Assembly (NCBI GenBank): GCA_030248195.1
Contig: JASAND010013040.1
Coordinates: forward strand, 23,396 to 87,395
Length of the DNA stretch: 64,000 nt
Source of the DNA: Trissonchulus latispiculum
Lineage: Eukaryota; Nematoda; Enoplea; Enoplida; Ironidae
Reading direction: 5' to 3'
Shown: positions 13,530 through 24,948 of the stretch, in pieces
Position numbering within the stretch: position 1 is the stretch's first letter
How the letters are laid out: every line of letters begins with the position of its first letter
Program-made: the position numbers and the translations under genes
Notes under the pieces: model-generated
What the model saw: the letters and a program-made list of their open reading frames with translations, nothing else
What the model was told of the DNA's origin: nothing
Database searches by the model: none

Positions 13530-13575
13530 GCAAATAAACACGGCGGAAATTTCGCCTGACAGTCAAGTATAATCT

Positions 13576-16500
13576 TCATTTTCCGTGTTTCCGCAAATGT
13601 TCCGACCATAGGAACTTCTGCATTTTGCCATCTCCGAAATATTCCGGTACATCCAAGGCCAGGTTTGGACTTCCTCTGTATCCTTTCCTGTATGCCATGG
13701 AGTTATGTGGAATTTCACCTAATGGAATTCCTTTGCGCTTGGCGAATTCATTTCTTTCTCTCAGTGCGGGTGCGCGATGTTTTGTCCTTCGGATGTTGAG
13801 TAGGTTTAAGGATTTTGGACGAACTCTGTGAGCTTCAACTGAAAAAATAGTAAAGCTCTTTCAAGACAGAGCAAAGTAGAGTAGAGTAGAAGTTAACATA
13901 TACTTAGCTAGACATTTTTGAACACGCTTCATAAAAAGGATAGAGTTTAACTCAGTTAGCTTTGCTGTAACTCTCTCCTGAAAAGATACAATAAAAAGGT
14001 ACACAATTTTCCATGTCTGATTACACATGGCCCTATTTCTTTACAGATTAAACGGATTAGATTAAAATTAATCCGCATTAAAGAAATAGCACCTCGGATT
14101 AAACGGATTAAAACTTAAACCAGCTAGTTAAACGAGTTAAGGGGGGGGGCTACGAATTTCACTAAAGTTTGATGTTAGAAAAGCTAGCTAGTCTTTTGCC
14201 ACATAATAGTATTAGGTTTAGTGTAAAATAGTTTAAAGTTTGAAAGAATTCCATGCAGCGTAGCGTCCTGTGGAGCCATCAGAAGTTGGTCTTGTCGGTC
14301 CAAAGCTCAACATGACACGTACACAAACTTCGCCTCACCCTGATCGCTATGCGCGAGGTACGGTACCCACATTTTCCAGAAATAGTTCTGACATATAGCG
14401 CTTTGATATCGTATAGAATAATCCTTAGATTAATGTATTCTTTTCTGTGAGATACAATCAAAGTGCGAAAAATTGGGTGTTGTAGGTCTATACGGGTGGA
14501 GGTTAACTAACGTCTAATGAGCTGTGCTTTATCAAATGAACCCAACTTTGCTCCAATTAATACTCCACGTATCTGTCTTAACTTATGTAAAAATGACGTG
14601 ATTTCGTTAATCCCTGCGTTCGCAGTGCTAGATTACATTATTGATATTGTCGCTGTTATTTGGTGCCATTTCGAAGATGTGAGCCAATTACTCCAAATTA
14701 CTCTAGCAGAATCGGCTGAAACTTTGCGCATTACAGGTCAGTGAGTGTACCAAGATATGCAGAAAGCTAGGTCACTAAGCCTCGCTCCAGTGTTTAGAAA
14801 TGCTAGATCGATTTCTCGAAGTATTGATGGCTATCGCTTCAAAAAGCTCTAAGACAGTTGTAAGCGCATACTGAACGAAAGAAGCGTCATATCAAAAAAC
14901 GGATTTCATATTCGGATTCAGCTTGTCAAATAACCCCTATAACCACCTTTTCGGCGAAATCGGAGGCAAAAAATTTTTGACCGCATTTTTGCTGCGCTAA
15001 GATAGCTTTTCAGGCCTAAAAATAAGGGCCTTTCTTAACAAAAAGTTTTCTAGCACACTAACCAGAAAGCCAAAGTCCTCGAAACCTACAGACAGTTTGC
15101 CCCTATTAGAGCCTAATATTTGCTAAAAAGCTGGGGTAGGCTAGGGGCTGTCAATTTTATTAGATCGAAAACGGCGCACGGTCGCATCGCAACTTTTCGC
15201 CAAATTTCAAACTTTGAGCTGTTATAGCTGAAGAAGGAAGCAATGCTCGAAAGCCGGAATACTTTTAATATTTAGCACTAGGAACAATAAACATTTATGG
15301 CTGAAAGTTTCAGATTTGGTCAAACTGTTAATCCACCAGACCTGAAAGAACCTTTTTGAAAATTCCATTTTTCGCACCAAAATTTGTACTTTGGCGTCCT
15401 GCCAAAAACAGTGTAGGTGAGATATATTATTGCCCACCCTAAACTTTTTTACTTTGATATGTTGGCTAATGTTGGGAGCAAAAGTAGCTCTCTCCGACGA
15501 TGTTGTGCCAACCCGTTCGTAGCCCCCCCCTTAAACGGATTAAATTCAATCCTATTTCTTTAATGGGCTTGATGACCATAGTTGGGGCCCCCAAATTAAA
15601 TCCAATTCTTAATGACTTTATTGCGCACCCTGCTGTGCCGATTCCAATTTGAAGTCAAATGGTATCAACTCTAATACAGGTTAAAGTGCTAATAGAGGGG
15701 GCCATCAGTGAATATATAAAGATTACAAATAGTGATTTTGCAAAACAACTGACTTTTCATCTGCACTGAAACTTTAACTGATAAAACTTGAAAAGTAAAA
15801 GCGAAAACTAAATTTGAAGTATTAGGTGAATAATGTAAACTAATTAAAAATTATTTCTTTATCGGATCTCTTTAACTATTTCCCCCCCAACTCGTTTGGG
15901 GGGGAAATAGTTAAATTGGGGTCATCTGTTAAGATGCATTTAAAGGTTGTAGTAAAGGTCGTAGAAGTTTCCTGGATGATTCTCACCTATTTTTAATAAC
16001 AAATAAGATAGTCTTCATTACGTTCAAATTGAAAATATTTATTTTTATATAACTTATTTATTAGCTCTAGCTAAGTCTTAAATTTAGTATGCACATTCTA
16101 CAATGAACTAACTAATGCACACGTCTTAAATAATTCAAGAAAGTTAAACGTTACATACTTTTAAAATTCAAAATTTTTAAAATTTTACTTTTTGAAAATT
16201 TTTAGAAAATTTAAAATCTTTAGCTACAAATAGATTAGAAGCATCTGTTGTCAGCTCCATTTGTGCATATTAATCTTGCAGTTACTTTAATACGAGTTTA
16301 TGTACATTTTTCAATTTGGGGGGGAAACAGTTAAATTGGGTCTTTTGGGGGGGAAATAGTTAAAGAGATCCTCTTTATCTCTAAGTTTTTATAAAAAAGA
16401 GTCAAGCCATATTCAAAACTTGAGAAAAATTCTAAAATTTCAACTTATCTTATTAATTGCGAGTAACAAATGATTTTGACACACCACTGAATTCATTCTT

Positions 16501-18617
16501 CATTCAAAGAAATAATTTTAGTTTGCATTAGTTACGTAATGCTTTCAAGTTTTATCAGTTAAAGTTTCACTTTAGATGAGAAATTAAATTGTTTTGCAAC
16601 ATTACTATTTGTAATCTTTATATATTCAGTGATGAGGCCCCCTCTATTTGTACTTTAGACTGTATTAGAGTTGACCACCATATGACCTCTATTAGACTTC
16701 AAATTGGAATCGGCACAGCAGGGGGCGCAATAACATCATTAAGGCCCTATTTCTTTAAAGATTAAACGGATTAGATTAAAATTAATCGGCATTAAAGAAA
16801 TAGCACCAGGGATTAAACGGATTAAAATTTAAACCAGCGAGTTAAACGAGTTAAACGGATTAAATTTAATACTATTTCTTTAATGCACCTAGGATTAAAA
16901 TTTTAATCTAATCCTGTTTCTTTATTCACACTTCGGATTAAAAAATGAGCGAGTTAATTTTAATCCGACCTGCTTAATCGCTGTTTCTTTAAAGATTAAT
17001 TTTATTCCGTTTAATCCGCCGCCTGTATTTTCAACTAGTTTTTAATCCCCGTGCTGCTACGCGGATTAAACGGATTAAAAGTTGGCGGATTAAAATTTTT
17101 AATCGCTGTTTCTTTAATGGCGGATTAAACGGATTAAAATCAACTTGTTTAATCCGCGGATTAAAAATGGTCGGATTAAACGAGTTAATTTTAATCCGTT
17201 TAATCCGTTTAATCCATCATTAAAGAAATAGCAATTAAAATTTTAATCCTTCTGATTTTTAATCCGTTTAATCCGAAAATTTTAATCTTTAAAGAAATAG
17301 GCCCTAAGACTTGGATTTAAGTTGGGGGCCCCAGCTATGGTTATCAAGCCCTTTAATGCACCTAGGATTAAAATTTTTATCTAATCCTGTTTCTTTATTA
17401 ACACTTCGGATTAAAAAATGAACGAGTTAATTTTAATCCGACCTGCTTAATCGCTGTTTCTTTAAAGATTAGTTTTAATCCGTTTAATCCGCCGCCTGTA
17501 TTTTCAACTAGTTTTTAATCCCGTGCAGCTACGCGGATTAAACGGATTAAAGCTGGCGGATTAAAAATTTTAATCGCTGTTTCTTTAATGGCGGATTAAA
17601 CGGATTAAAATCAACTTGTTTAATCCGCGGATTAAAAATGGTCGGATTAAACTAGTTAATTTTAATCCGTTTAATCCGTTTAATCTAGCATTAAAGAAAT
17701 AGCAATTAAAATTTTTATCCGGCTGATTTTTAATCCGTTTAATCCGACCATTTTAATCTTTAAAAAAATAGGCCCATAGAAACAGGGCCTAAGTTTCTTG
17801 CAAAGGCTCTACTCTGCATGAGTTAACTGGACTTACGTGGCTCTACCAATTTACCTGTACAGTCTGTGGGTTTTCTAGTTCCATCACCTGCAAAAAGAGG
17901 TTCAATATACAATAGTCAAGGTCATCAGATAAAAGATGGATGGACTTTTCGATGAAGAAAATTTTCGAGAAATCCGAATTTTAAGTTAAATTAGAGCTAC
18001 ATACATTACACAACATTAATTAACGCAGAGAGAGTTTTTGTTTAACTGACTTCTGGCTGAGCAAAACAATTTAGAATCAGTCATTCAGTCGTTTCTTTAG
18101 ACTAACACGTTTGTGTCAGTTTTGAGTTTTAGCAAGAGTACATAATGATAATAGTTAGATTTAGATAACAGGCAAGCTCTCTGTTATCAGAGCAAAAAAC
18201 TATGCTGTGCACGCTATCGGCCCTGCCACTCCACAAAATGCCCCCCTCTCATACCGTCCTTATCGTACGGGTACGTACGGGTACCAAATGGGTACGTATG
18301 TAGATCCAAAACGGGGGTCGTTCACGGGAAACAGTTTCTTTTAAACGAAGACTAATTTTAATCTAATCTGTTTAATCTTCAAATAATTTCGTACCAAAAA
18401 ATTCCCAATCCGAGCCTTCGGCTGGGATAAAAGACGTGTTCTTACAATCATACTTTTCTACCAGGGTACAGGGATTGTCAGTCACTTCCAATTGACCGTT
18501 CCAATCCTTGACAGTAAATTCACTGCAATTATCCGTACAGGCTTTGTAAGCAAACGGACAGAACAGCCAGTCACCCTTAGACTGCGCTAGAGCCAGCCAG
18601 AATCCTGATATGAGCAT
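13576..18617 (-). CDS. Small secreted six-cysteine protein with basic C-terminal region
   Basis: Three minus-strand coding exons fit together in phase: 18617-18395, 17887-17855 and 13838-13576, giving 172 residues. The first exon is preceded by an acceptor (TTCAG before 18624), so a 5' UTR exon probably lies upstream. Residues 1-13 are a short hydrophobic leader ending ALAQS, consistent with a signal peptide. The next ~80 residues hold six cysteines (CPF, KAC, DNC, NPC, YDC, TDC). The last exon encodes an Arg/Lys-rich region (KHRAPALRERNEFAKRKG) and ends HLRKHGK. I do not recognise the family. The middle coding exon is only 33 bp, and the 4-kb intron between it and the last exon is filled by nested transposons. 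The splice phases and the poly(A) signal after the stop argue that the gene is real; the start codon is the weakest part of the model. Confidence 0.65.
14141..15530. mobile_element. 1390-bp element with TTAA target duplication
   Basis: The ends are GGGGGGGGGCTACGAA and its complement TTCGTAGCCCCCCCC. TTAA flanks both sides (14137-14140 and 15531-15534). TTAA duplication is characteristic of piggyBac-type transposition, although piggyBac ends usually begin CCC. There is no transposase frame inside. It interrupts the outer TTAATCCG MITE. Confidence 0.65.
15565..17351. mobile_element. Foldback element copy 1 (GGGCTTGATGACCATAG ends)
   Basis: The left end GGGCTTGATGACCATAG is complemented by the right end CTATGGTTATCAAGCCC. 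Flanks are TTTAAT on both sides (15559-15564 and 17352-17357). Long imperfect inverted arms run inward from both ends. The core, about 15865-16371, is itself bounded by GATCTCTTTAACTATTTCC and its complement. A TTAATCCG MITE (16743-17304) is inserted in the right arm. A second copy of the family spans 44781-53278. Confidence 0.7.
16743..17304. mobile_element. Intact 562-bp TTAATCCG MITE
   Basis: GGCCCTATTTCTTTAAAG at the left is matched by the complementary CTTTAAAGAAATAGGCCC at the right. Flanking TAA occurs on both sides (16740-16742 and 17305-17307), a PIF/Harbinger-type duplication. The interior is a dense array of CGGATTAA and TTAATCCG. Confidence 0.75.
17888..18394 (-). other. Intron of the small secreted protein gene
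   Basis: Lies between the donor at 18394 (GTACG) and the acceptor before 17887 (TTTGCAG), minus strand. No other feature recognised; a short GGGTACGTACGGGTACC-like stretch is present near 18268. Confidence 0.5.
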
Positions 18618-18845
18618 CAGAAACCTGAAGGATATATATAAGTGTTGATAAAATGGTAAACCAAAACGAAAAGGCTTGACAGGTAGTATAAGTAAATGCT
18701 TTCATTGTAGCTTAAGAAATTGCCAAATCTTAACCAAACTAGGGTACCTTTTGTCGCATAACTTTGAGATAAAACCTTCTCTGGCTATGTTGCAGCACAG
18801 ATAGAGCCGAGCTGGCTGTCCTTCTTTGGACAACCAGGCAGGAGC

Positions 18846-18865
18846 TCCAGAGACTAGTTCTCTCT
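18846..18865. repeat. 5' target-site duplication of the LINE
   Basis: TCCAGAGACTAGTTCTCTCT here is repeated exactly at 24486-24505. The two 20-bp copies bracket the LINE. Confidence 0.8.
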
Positions 18866-19027
18866 CTGCTCTGTGTTTATAAGCTGTCTTCTGGATTCTC
18901 TATACATCCGTTGATACGCTTCTTTTTTGAAAATCCATTATAATAAAACTTCTGGGTTATATTTCAAATAGATTTTTAAGGGTCTGTTGGATCTCAAACG
19001 CCACAGACCCTTTCCCGGATAGGCGAG

Positions 19028-20559
19028 ATGGGGGACCCTGGCCCCACAGGGGAACCCCTGGAGGAAGTGGTGGGCCCAGGTGCAAATTTGACTACTAATA
19101 CGGATCAAGCTGGGAATAGCAGATTGGAGCTTTTGCAAAAAACGGGTTACGTCAAAATTCCTGATGAACTGTGTGCGGAAAAGACACCTGCCCTGGTTGA
19201 ACTTTTGATGGACGGAAATGTGGAACAGGACTTGCCCCAATTTGTTCGCAGAGCAGGGCAGTTCCACCTCAAGTTGGTTTACCGCGACAAGGCACAAAGG
19301 GACAATATGAAGGAATCGGGAGTTAAGATGGGCCAAATACTGGTGGCACTGGAGATACCCAGGGCGGAAGAGAGATTGGTCCACCGGGTGTTAACGATAT
19401 ACCTCTACAACATCCCAATTTCGGATTCTGAAACCCACATTGTGCGGTGGCTCCAGAACCTTGCCTTAGTACCTCTGGCCCCGTTCAGGTGGACCCACTA
19501 TAAGACCCCATCTGGAAAACGGACCCCCATCCGGGATGGGGGAAGATCGGTGTTAGTCAGGGCGGGATCCTCTCAGGTGGTCCCCGGATACGCTGCCTAC
19601 ATACCAGAAGGTGGCACAGAACCCCAGCGGGCCTAAATTTGGTATCCCGAGTGGGAAAGTGGTGTTGGCGGTGTTTCGGACCTGGACACTATCAGAGGGA
19701 ATGCCAGAACGAAGAGGCGATCCCAAAACTCCAGGTCAGCTCGAATGTCCCGCGGGGACGACGGTGGGAAACCGCCAGACCACTACCAAATCCTCCCGGG
19801 GCATACATCGGAGAAGTAAAGGTGGAAGGAACAACGGCGGGTGAGCAGAATATGGAAAACCTGGGGAAAGCCGATTCGACCAGGCGTGTCTCCGGCGGCG
19901 ATACTGCAGGTGGAGGGCACACGGGAAACGGCACGGCAGAGACCCTACCCACAGAAACGGGGGAAGGTTCGGAAAACCACGCTGGGGTATCCCATGACGG
20001 AGCCCAGGTAACAGATTGGGAAGCCCTAATGGAGACAAAGTGGAAATTGTACGGGGAAGCCTACGGTGGGAACGTGCTCCCGTTCTTCACCTCAAGATTC
20101 CCATACAGTAATCACCACGAGGCCTCCTTTACCTTGGACGGCGAAACTTACTCTTCGTCAGAACAGTACTATTTTTGGCGCAAGGCAAAATTTTTTCGGA
20201 ATGAATCGGCGGTGGCGAAAATTTTGACGGCGAAGTACCCTGCCCATGCTAAGTCCATTGGGGACCAGGTCAGGGGGAAGGCGGAACTGACTAATCAATG
20301 GGAGACCTCGGAGAAATACGATGCCATGTGGTGCGGGATCACGGCAAAATTTGATCAGAACCCTGGGATAAGGGCAGCGCTCCTAAAAAGCGACGGGTTT
20401 CGACTGGTTGAAGCTAACCCACACGACCAGTTCTGGAGTTGTGGGCTCCGTTTCCAGGAGGAAGCGGCAAACCTACAGCCATTTGAAATCCCTTCTGGAA
20501 GTTCAAAGAGACCGCTCACTCCGACGGCCAGTGGGAATGAAGAAAAGAAACATAAATGA
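19028..20559 (+). CDS. LINE ORF1: RNA-binding region, zinc knuckle and NADAR domain (frameshifted)
   Basis: The first 202 codons (19028-19636) give a basic region with an RRM-like stretch (around VLTIYLYNIPISDSE). The frame must then shift near 19600-19640 to continue to 20559. The downstream frame has no ATG of its own, so a single indel in this copy is the likely cause. Just after the shift is a CCHC knuckle, CWRCFGPGHYQREC (about 19666-19707). Then comes a low-complexity linker. From about 20020 to 20480 there is a NADAR/YbiA-like (DUF1768) domain with FxxSRFPYSNHH, LDGETYSSSEQYY (the Glu matches the conserved EHYF position), a WETSEKYDAMW segment, KFDQNP and LVEANPHDQFWSCGL. NADAR proteins act on N-glycosidic or ADP-ribose-type substrates, and some reverse ADP-ribosylation of guanine in DNA. 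What it does for a LINE is unknown; countering host ADP-ribosylation is one possibility. The Tx1/L1 affiliation rests on ORF2 and on the zinc-knuckle type of ORF1. Confidence 0.85.
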
Positions 20560-20594
20560 GATGTGTTACCGTATTTTTGACTTTATAAGTCTAA

Positions 20595-23500
20595 ATGGCT
20601 CCGATTACCCTTGTTAGTATTAATACAAATGGATTGAACAAAAACCCGAAAATTCAACAACTTTTTTTACAAATTGAAGCTACTCAGATAGCGTTCATAC
20701 AAGAAACTAATTTTGTTAGAGAAAATGAAAATTTAAAAAGGGTAATGAGCCCTAATTTCAAAATCTTCCATTCGTATTATGATACTAACAAGGGTGGCGG
20801 AGTTTGTATTTTGGTCAATCATACGATGGCGGGGGTTTTTAAATTAGTGCATGAAAGTAAAGGGAGGGTGGTGATAGTTAAAGCCGAAATTGGGGGGAGA
20901 ACAGTCTTTCTCATAAATGTCTATGCGCCTTCGAAACAAGAAGCGAGGCCAGAGTTTTTTGAAACACTGCTAGAAATTATGAACACAAAAGTTTCCGATG
21001 ATGCCGTTTTGCTACTGGCGGGAGATATGAACTTTGTTCATGATATGGAACTTGATAGGGACTCAAGAGCAAACCCTAACAACGTGTTTGCACATGCAAC
21101 GAGAGGTCGTGAGCAGTTCAAATTGATTCAAAACAGATTTAAATTTGTGGATATTTTCAGGGAAAAATACCCAAAAAGAAAAGGGTTCAGTTGCAAAAGT
21201 GTTAACAATGATTGCCGAAGCAGATTGGACAGGGTATATGTGGCAAAAAGACATTTGGGAGCCTTTATGTCAGTTGAGTATGTTCCCATTTCATTTTCAG
21301 ACCATAATGTTTTGTTTGTGAGATTTGCAGATTCTTTGCCTTTTCAGCCTCGAGGACCCTCGTACTGGAAAATGAATACACTGGTATTCGCAGATTTCTT
21401 TTTTGCCGAAGACTATGCAAATTTGCGCTATGATGCCCAAATGCTCCACGAGAGCACAGAGAATTCAGACGAACTATTGAAAGGCTTGCTTTGGTTCAAA
21501 GCTGAAGCCAGAAGTTTGTTTAAATTTCACAGCAGGCGTATTGCCCAGACAAAAAGAAATGAAAAGAAAAATCTTGAATGTCAGCTTAGGGAAGCGCAGG
21601 CACAAAATGATCAAACTCAGATCAGAAATTCGAAGGCGGCTATAAGGGAAATCGAATTAGCCGAAATAGAGCAAACTTTGAAACGAGCCCACAGGTCTGA
21701 ACAGTTACTGGATACTATTTCGATTTTGACCGCTAAAAAAATTGAAAAGAAGGAAGGTGAGAAAAGGTATTTCTATTCCCTCAAAACTGAGTCCGGGGCA
21801 GAAGTTTCGGGAAATTCGAAAATTATTGCAGAAATGAGAGTGCAATATGAAAAATTGTTCAGCAGTTCTGGAATAGATCCAGCAAAAGCTGTCGACTTTT
21901 TGCAAAGCACCGAAGCAACAGTGGAAGACGACATTAAGCGGGAGCTAGATCAAGAAATCACGGCAGAAGAAGTGGAAAAAGCGATCAAGCAATTTTCTCT
22001 GCAGAAAGTACCAGGAAAAGATGGACTCTCCATCGAATTTTACCTTTCTTGTATCGAGTTATGCGCGCCATGGCTCGCCAAAATTTTTAATTCAATTTTG
22101 CAGTCCGGAAAATTGCCGGAAGATATGTACATGGGAGTTATATCCCTTTTGTATAAAGGAAAAGGAGATCGAGCAGAAAGGAAAAATTGGCGTCCACTCA
22201 GTATGCTGAATGTGGACTACAAAATCTTCGCCAAAGTTTTGACAAATAGATTATCAAAAGTCATGTCCGATTTGGTTAAGTTTGATCAAACTTGCGCAGT
22301 AAACGGCAGAGATATCAGAGACGGCATTTTGAGTCTTTTAGGAACTTTAGACTACGCAAAAAGCAAGGAGAAACCTTGCCTTTTTCTTTCAGTGGATCAA
22401 ATGTCCGCATTTGATCTAGTTGAGTGGGATTTTCTAAAAATGGTCCTACAAAAATTCGGTTTCGGTCCAAAAATAAGGCGCTGGATAAGCGCAATTTATA
22501 TGAAAGATCACGTTCAAAGTTCACTTTTGGTTAATGGCTACATGTCTCTACTGTTCAAACTTGAAAGGGGAATCAGGCAAGGGTGTCCTTTGTCTCCTCT
22601 TTTGTATGTGCTCTGCAGCGAAACTTTCCTAAATTATGTTCTTAAAAGCCGTTCAATCAAAGGGATTAATGTTTTGGGCAGGGAGCACAAGGTTACCGCC
22701 TATGCCGATGACACAAATTTTACATTGCGAAATATCGATTCTGTTAATTAAGCTTTCCGTGAGTACAAAGAATTTGAAAACGTTTCAGGAGGGAAGCTGA
22801 AAATTGAGAAAACGGCCCTTCTTCTGTGCAGTGGGGCGCGTACAGGGCAGGTACCCCCTGAGCTCAAAAAGTATCTGAAAAGTGAAGTCAAGGTTTTTGG
22901 GATTTTCATCAGCGAAAACGGGATGGAAAATAGGAAAACCGAAGAAACTTTCGAGGAGATTTCGAACATTTTACAGTGGAAAACCCCTCCAGTGAGGTCC
23001 TCGGCGTATGCTCGAGTGACCAGTCTTATGACCTACTACTTATCGGGTCTCTGGTACACCACCTGGTTTGTTAGTCCCTCAAGAAATGTGGCCGAAACTT
23101 TAAAGAAACGGATGGAATCATATGTTTGGTTCCCGGTCACAAATAGAATTGTCCTCAGTACTGACTGCGCAAGCCTGCCCAAAACAAAAGGAGGTATAGC
23201 TTTTCCGAACATAGATTATCGAATTTTAAGTCAAAGACTAGCTATTTTGATCAGACGAAAAGTAAGTGTCACTCAATCGTGGCACCCTATTTTTGACTAC
23301 TTCTACAGTCAGGTAGAACATAAGAGTATAGGAGCTTTAAACTTCGCGAGAGTTCCAAAATTTTATCGTGAAATCAGGAAAGCAACTTTGACGTTAAGTC
23401 TGGAAGTGAACCCAAACACTATTTCGATAGAAGGTGTTCAAAGTTCAACAGCTGCGGTCAAAACAAAGCTGCTTTATGAGGCAATAACTTTGAAAAAGTT

Positions 23501-24116
23501 TTCTGAAAAGGCAAACTCAAGAATAAATTATTGGACAGAAAAGTTCCCCGGTATTCCCAGAACAGACTGGGAATATATTTGGGGGTCAATGAAAGCTAAA
23601 TTTGTCGAAAGTATTGCATTGGATGTTCATTTGAAGCTCGTTCACAATGTCCTCCTGACCAACAAGCGATTGCATCAAATGAACAGTCATTTGACAGAAA
23701 ATTGCGATTTTTGCGAGCAAAACTTAAACGTTTTTGTCCCAGAGGATCTAATTCACACATTCGTCAAAATTGAAGAATTGGTCAAAGCTGTATCGGCGCC
23801 TTCCCGGCAATTCTCCCAAAGAAACTTGACGGCACAGGAAAAACTTTTGGGGGTGGTGATCCGAAAAAATCCGAAGCTTTTTGCCAATTTGAGCCTGATA
23901 ATTCAGCAGGCTCAAGGGGCAATTTGGTACTCACGACATATCTATAGAAAGCAGCAAAGAATTGCGGAAATTTGGGACATTTTCGTAAAATCGCTCGGGA
24001 GGATTGCCAGGAATGCGAGCGCGCTTTCTGGCCAAATTTCAATTGAAAAACTTACTGGAGATTTTGCTATTTTTGAAATAAATAATCTAGGAATTTTGGA
24101 GCTAAGAGAAATGTAA
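20595..24116 (+). CDS. LINE ORF2: AP endonuclease and reverse transcriptase (one in-frame stop)
   Basis: An open frame of 1173 codons, broken only by TAA at 22749-22751; the same frame continues on both sides. Residues 1 to about 235 form an exonuclease-endonuclease-phosphatase domain with INTNGLN, QETNF, AGDMN, SRLDRVYV and SDHNV. The reverse transcriptase spans about 470-720 with PGKDGLSIEFY, RPLSMLNVDYKIFAK, SVDQMSAFDLVEWDF, GIRQGCPLSPLLY and the catalytic YADD (about 22696-22707). Downstream are the thumb, a LSGLWYTTW motif and a late CxxC (CDFC) followed by EDLIHTF, resembling the C-terminal zinc-type motif of L1/Tx1 elements. The start at 20595 lies 36 bases after the ORF1 stop. The premature stop would remove the thumb and C-terminal domain, so this copy is probably not autonomous. 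Confidence 0.9.
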
Positions 24117-24485
24117 ATTTTTGAGCCAAATTACAAATTTTTGGAGCTAGTCTCCAATTGAACAAGTAAAACTTAACTTTGGCTCTAATTAGAACTGCAT
24201 ATGCAAATGAATTTATTATTTATACTTGTATTGTAAATGTATCATTGTAACTGTAGTGTCAACGCTAATCTTGTTAATCTTTTGGATGAAGTAATGGAAA
24301 AAATCACTGTCTTATGTAAGAACGGAGTGAAATCTCACTGTTTTGTATTGATGGTACTTTCTTGTAGTGTGTATAATAGTGATTTGTTCACGGAAATTTT
24401 TATGAGCTATTTTGCTATTTACAGTTTCTTGTTAAAGAATTTTCACTGTATGCGTAAACTTTCCTGTTCAATAAATGAATAGTCG

Positions 24486-24605
24486 TCCAGAGACTAGTTC
24501 TCTCTGGGTAAGAGCGCTCACAGCGCCCATTGGCTCTCTCCTGTTCGGACTAAGGCTACGGCCTTAGTGACTGCAGGCAGGCGTTTTTCATTATTTCGGT
24601 AGACA
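24486..24605. repeat. Right half of a palindromic element plus 3' target duplication
   Basis: 24486-24505 is the second copy of the LINE target duplication. It continues through GGGTAAGAGCGCTCACAG, GGACTAAGGCTACGGCC and CTGCAGGCAGGCGTTTTTC, matching the right arm of the palindrome at 52426-52693 almost base for base. Confidence 0.8.
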
Positions 24606-24650
24606 ATCCATGCGATGGCAATCTGAAATATATGAGTACACCCATATATA

Positions 24651-24895
<245 letters not shown>

Positions 24896-24948
24896 TGTGT
24901 GTGTATCTATACACACATACACATACCGCTTATATATACATACATGGG

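Larger units (their letters stand above)
14029..17775. mobile_element. Outer copy of a ~560-bp TTAATCCG MITE, split by two insertions
   Basis: The element begins GGCCCTATTTCTTTA and ends with the complement ...AAAATAGGCCC. It is filled with CGGATTAA/TTAATCCG motifs on both strands. It is interrupted by a TTAA-flanked element (14141-15530) and by a foldback (15565-17351). Removing both insertions with their duplicated targets leaves about 560 bp, matching the intact 562-bp copy at 16743-17304. Tourist/PIF-Harbinger-like by its GGGCC-type end and the TAA duplication of the intact copy. Confidence 0.7.
18866..24485 (+). mobile_element. Tx1/L1-like LINE with NADAR-containing ORF1
   Basis: A 5.6-kb non-LTR retrotransposon bracketed by an exact 20-bp target duplication. 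It has a ~160-bp 5' UTR, ORF1 (19028-20559) with zinc knuckle and NADAR domain, ORF2 (20595-24116) with endonuclease and reverse transcriptase, and a ~370-bp 3' UTR that ends in AATAAATGAATAG rather than a long poly(A). Only one frameshift (ORF1) and one in-frame stop (ORF2) were seen, so the insertion is young. It landed inside a copy of the palindromic element also found at 52367-52692, upstream of the small secreted protein gene on the opposite strand. Confidence 0.9.

Noticed and set aside
18721..18800. Possible coding first exon for the small secreted protein (ATG CGA CAA AAG followed by GTACCC)
   Set aside because: Joining it to the acceptor at 18624 puts the downstream exon out of frame and meets a stop quickly.
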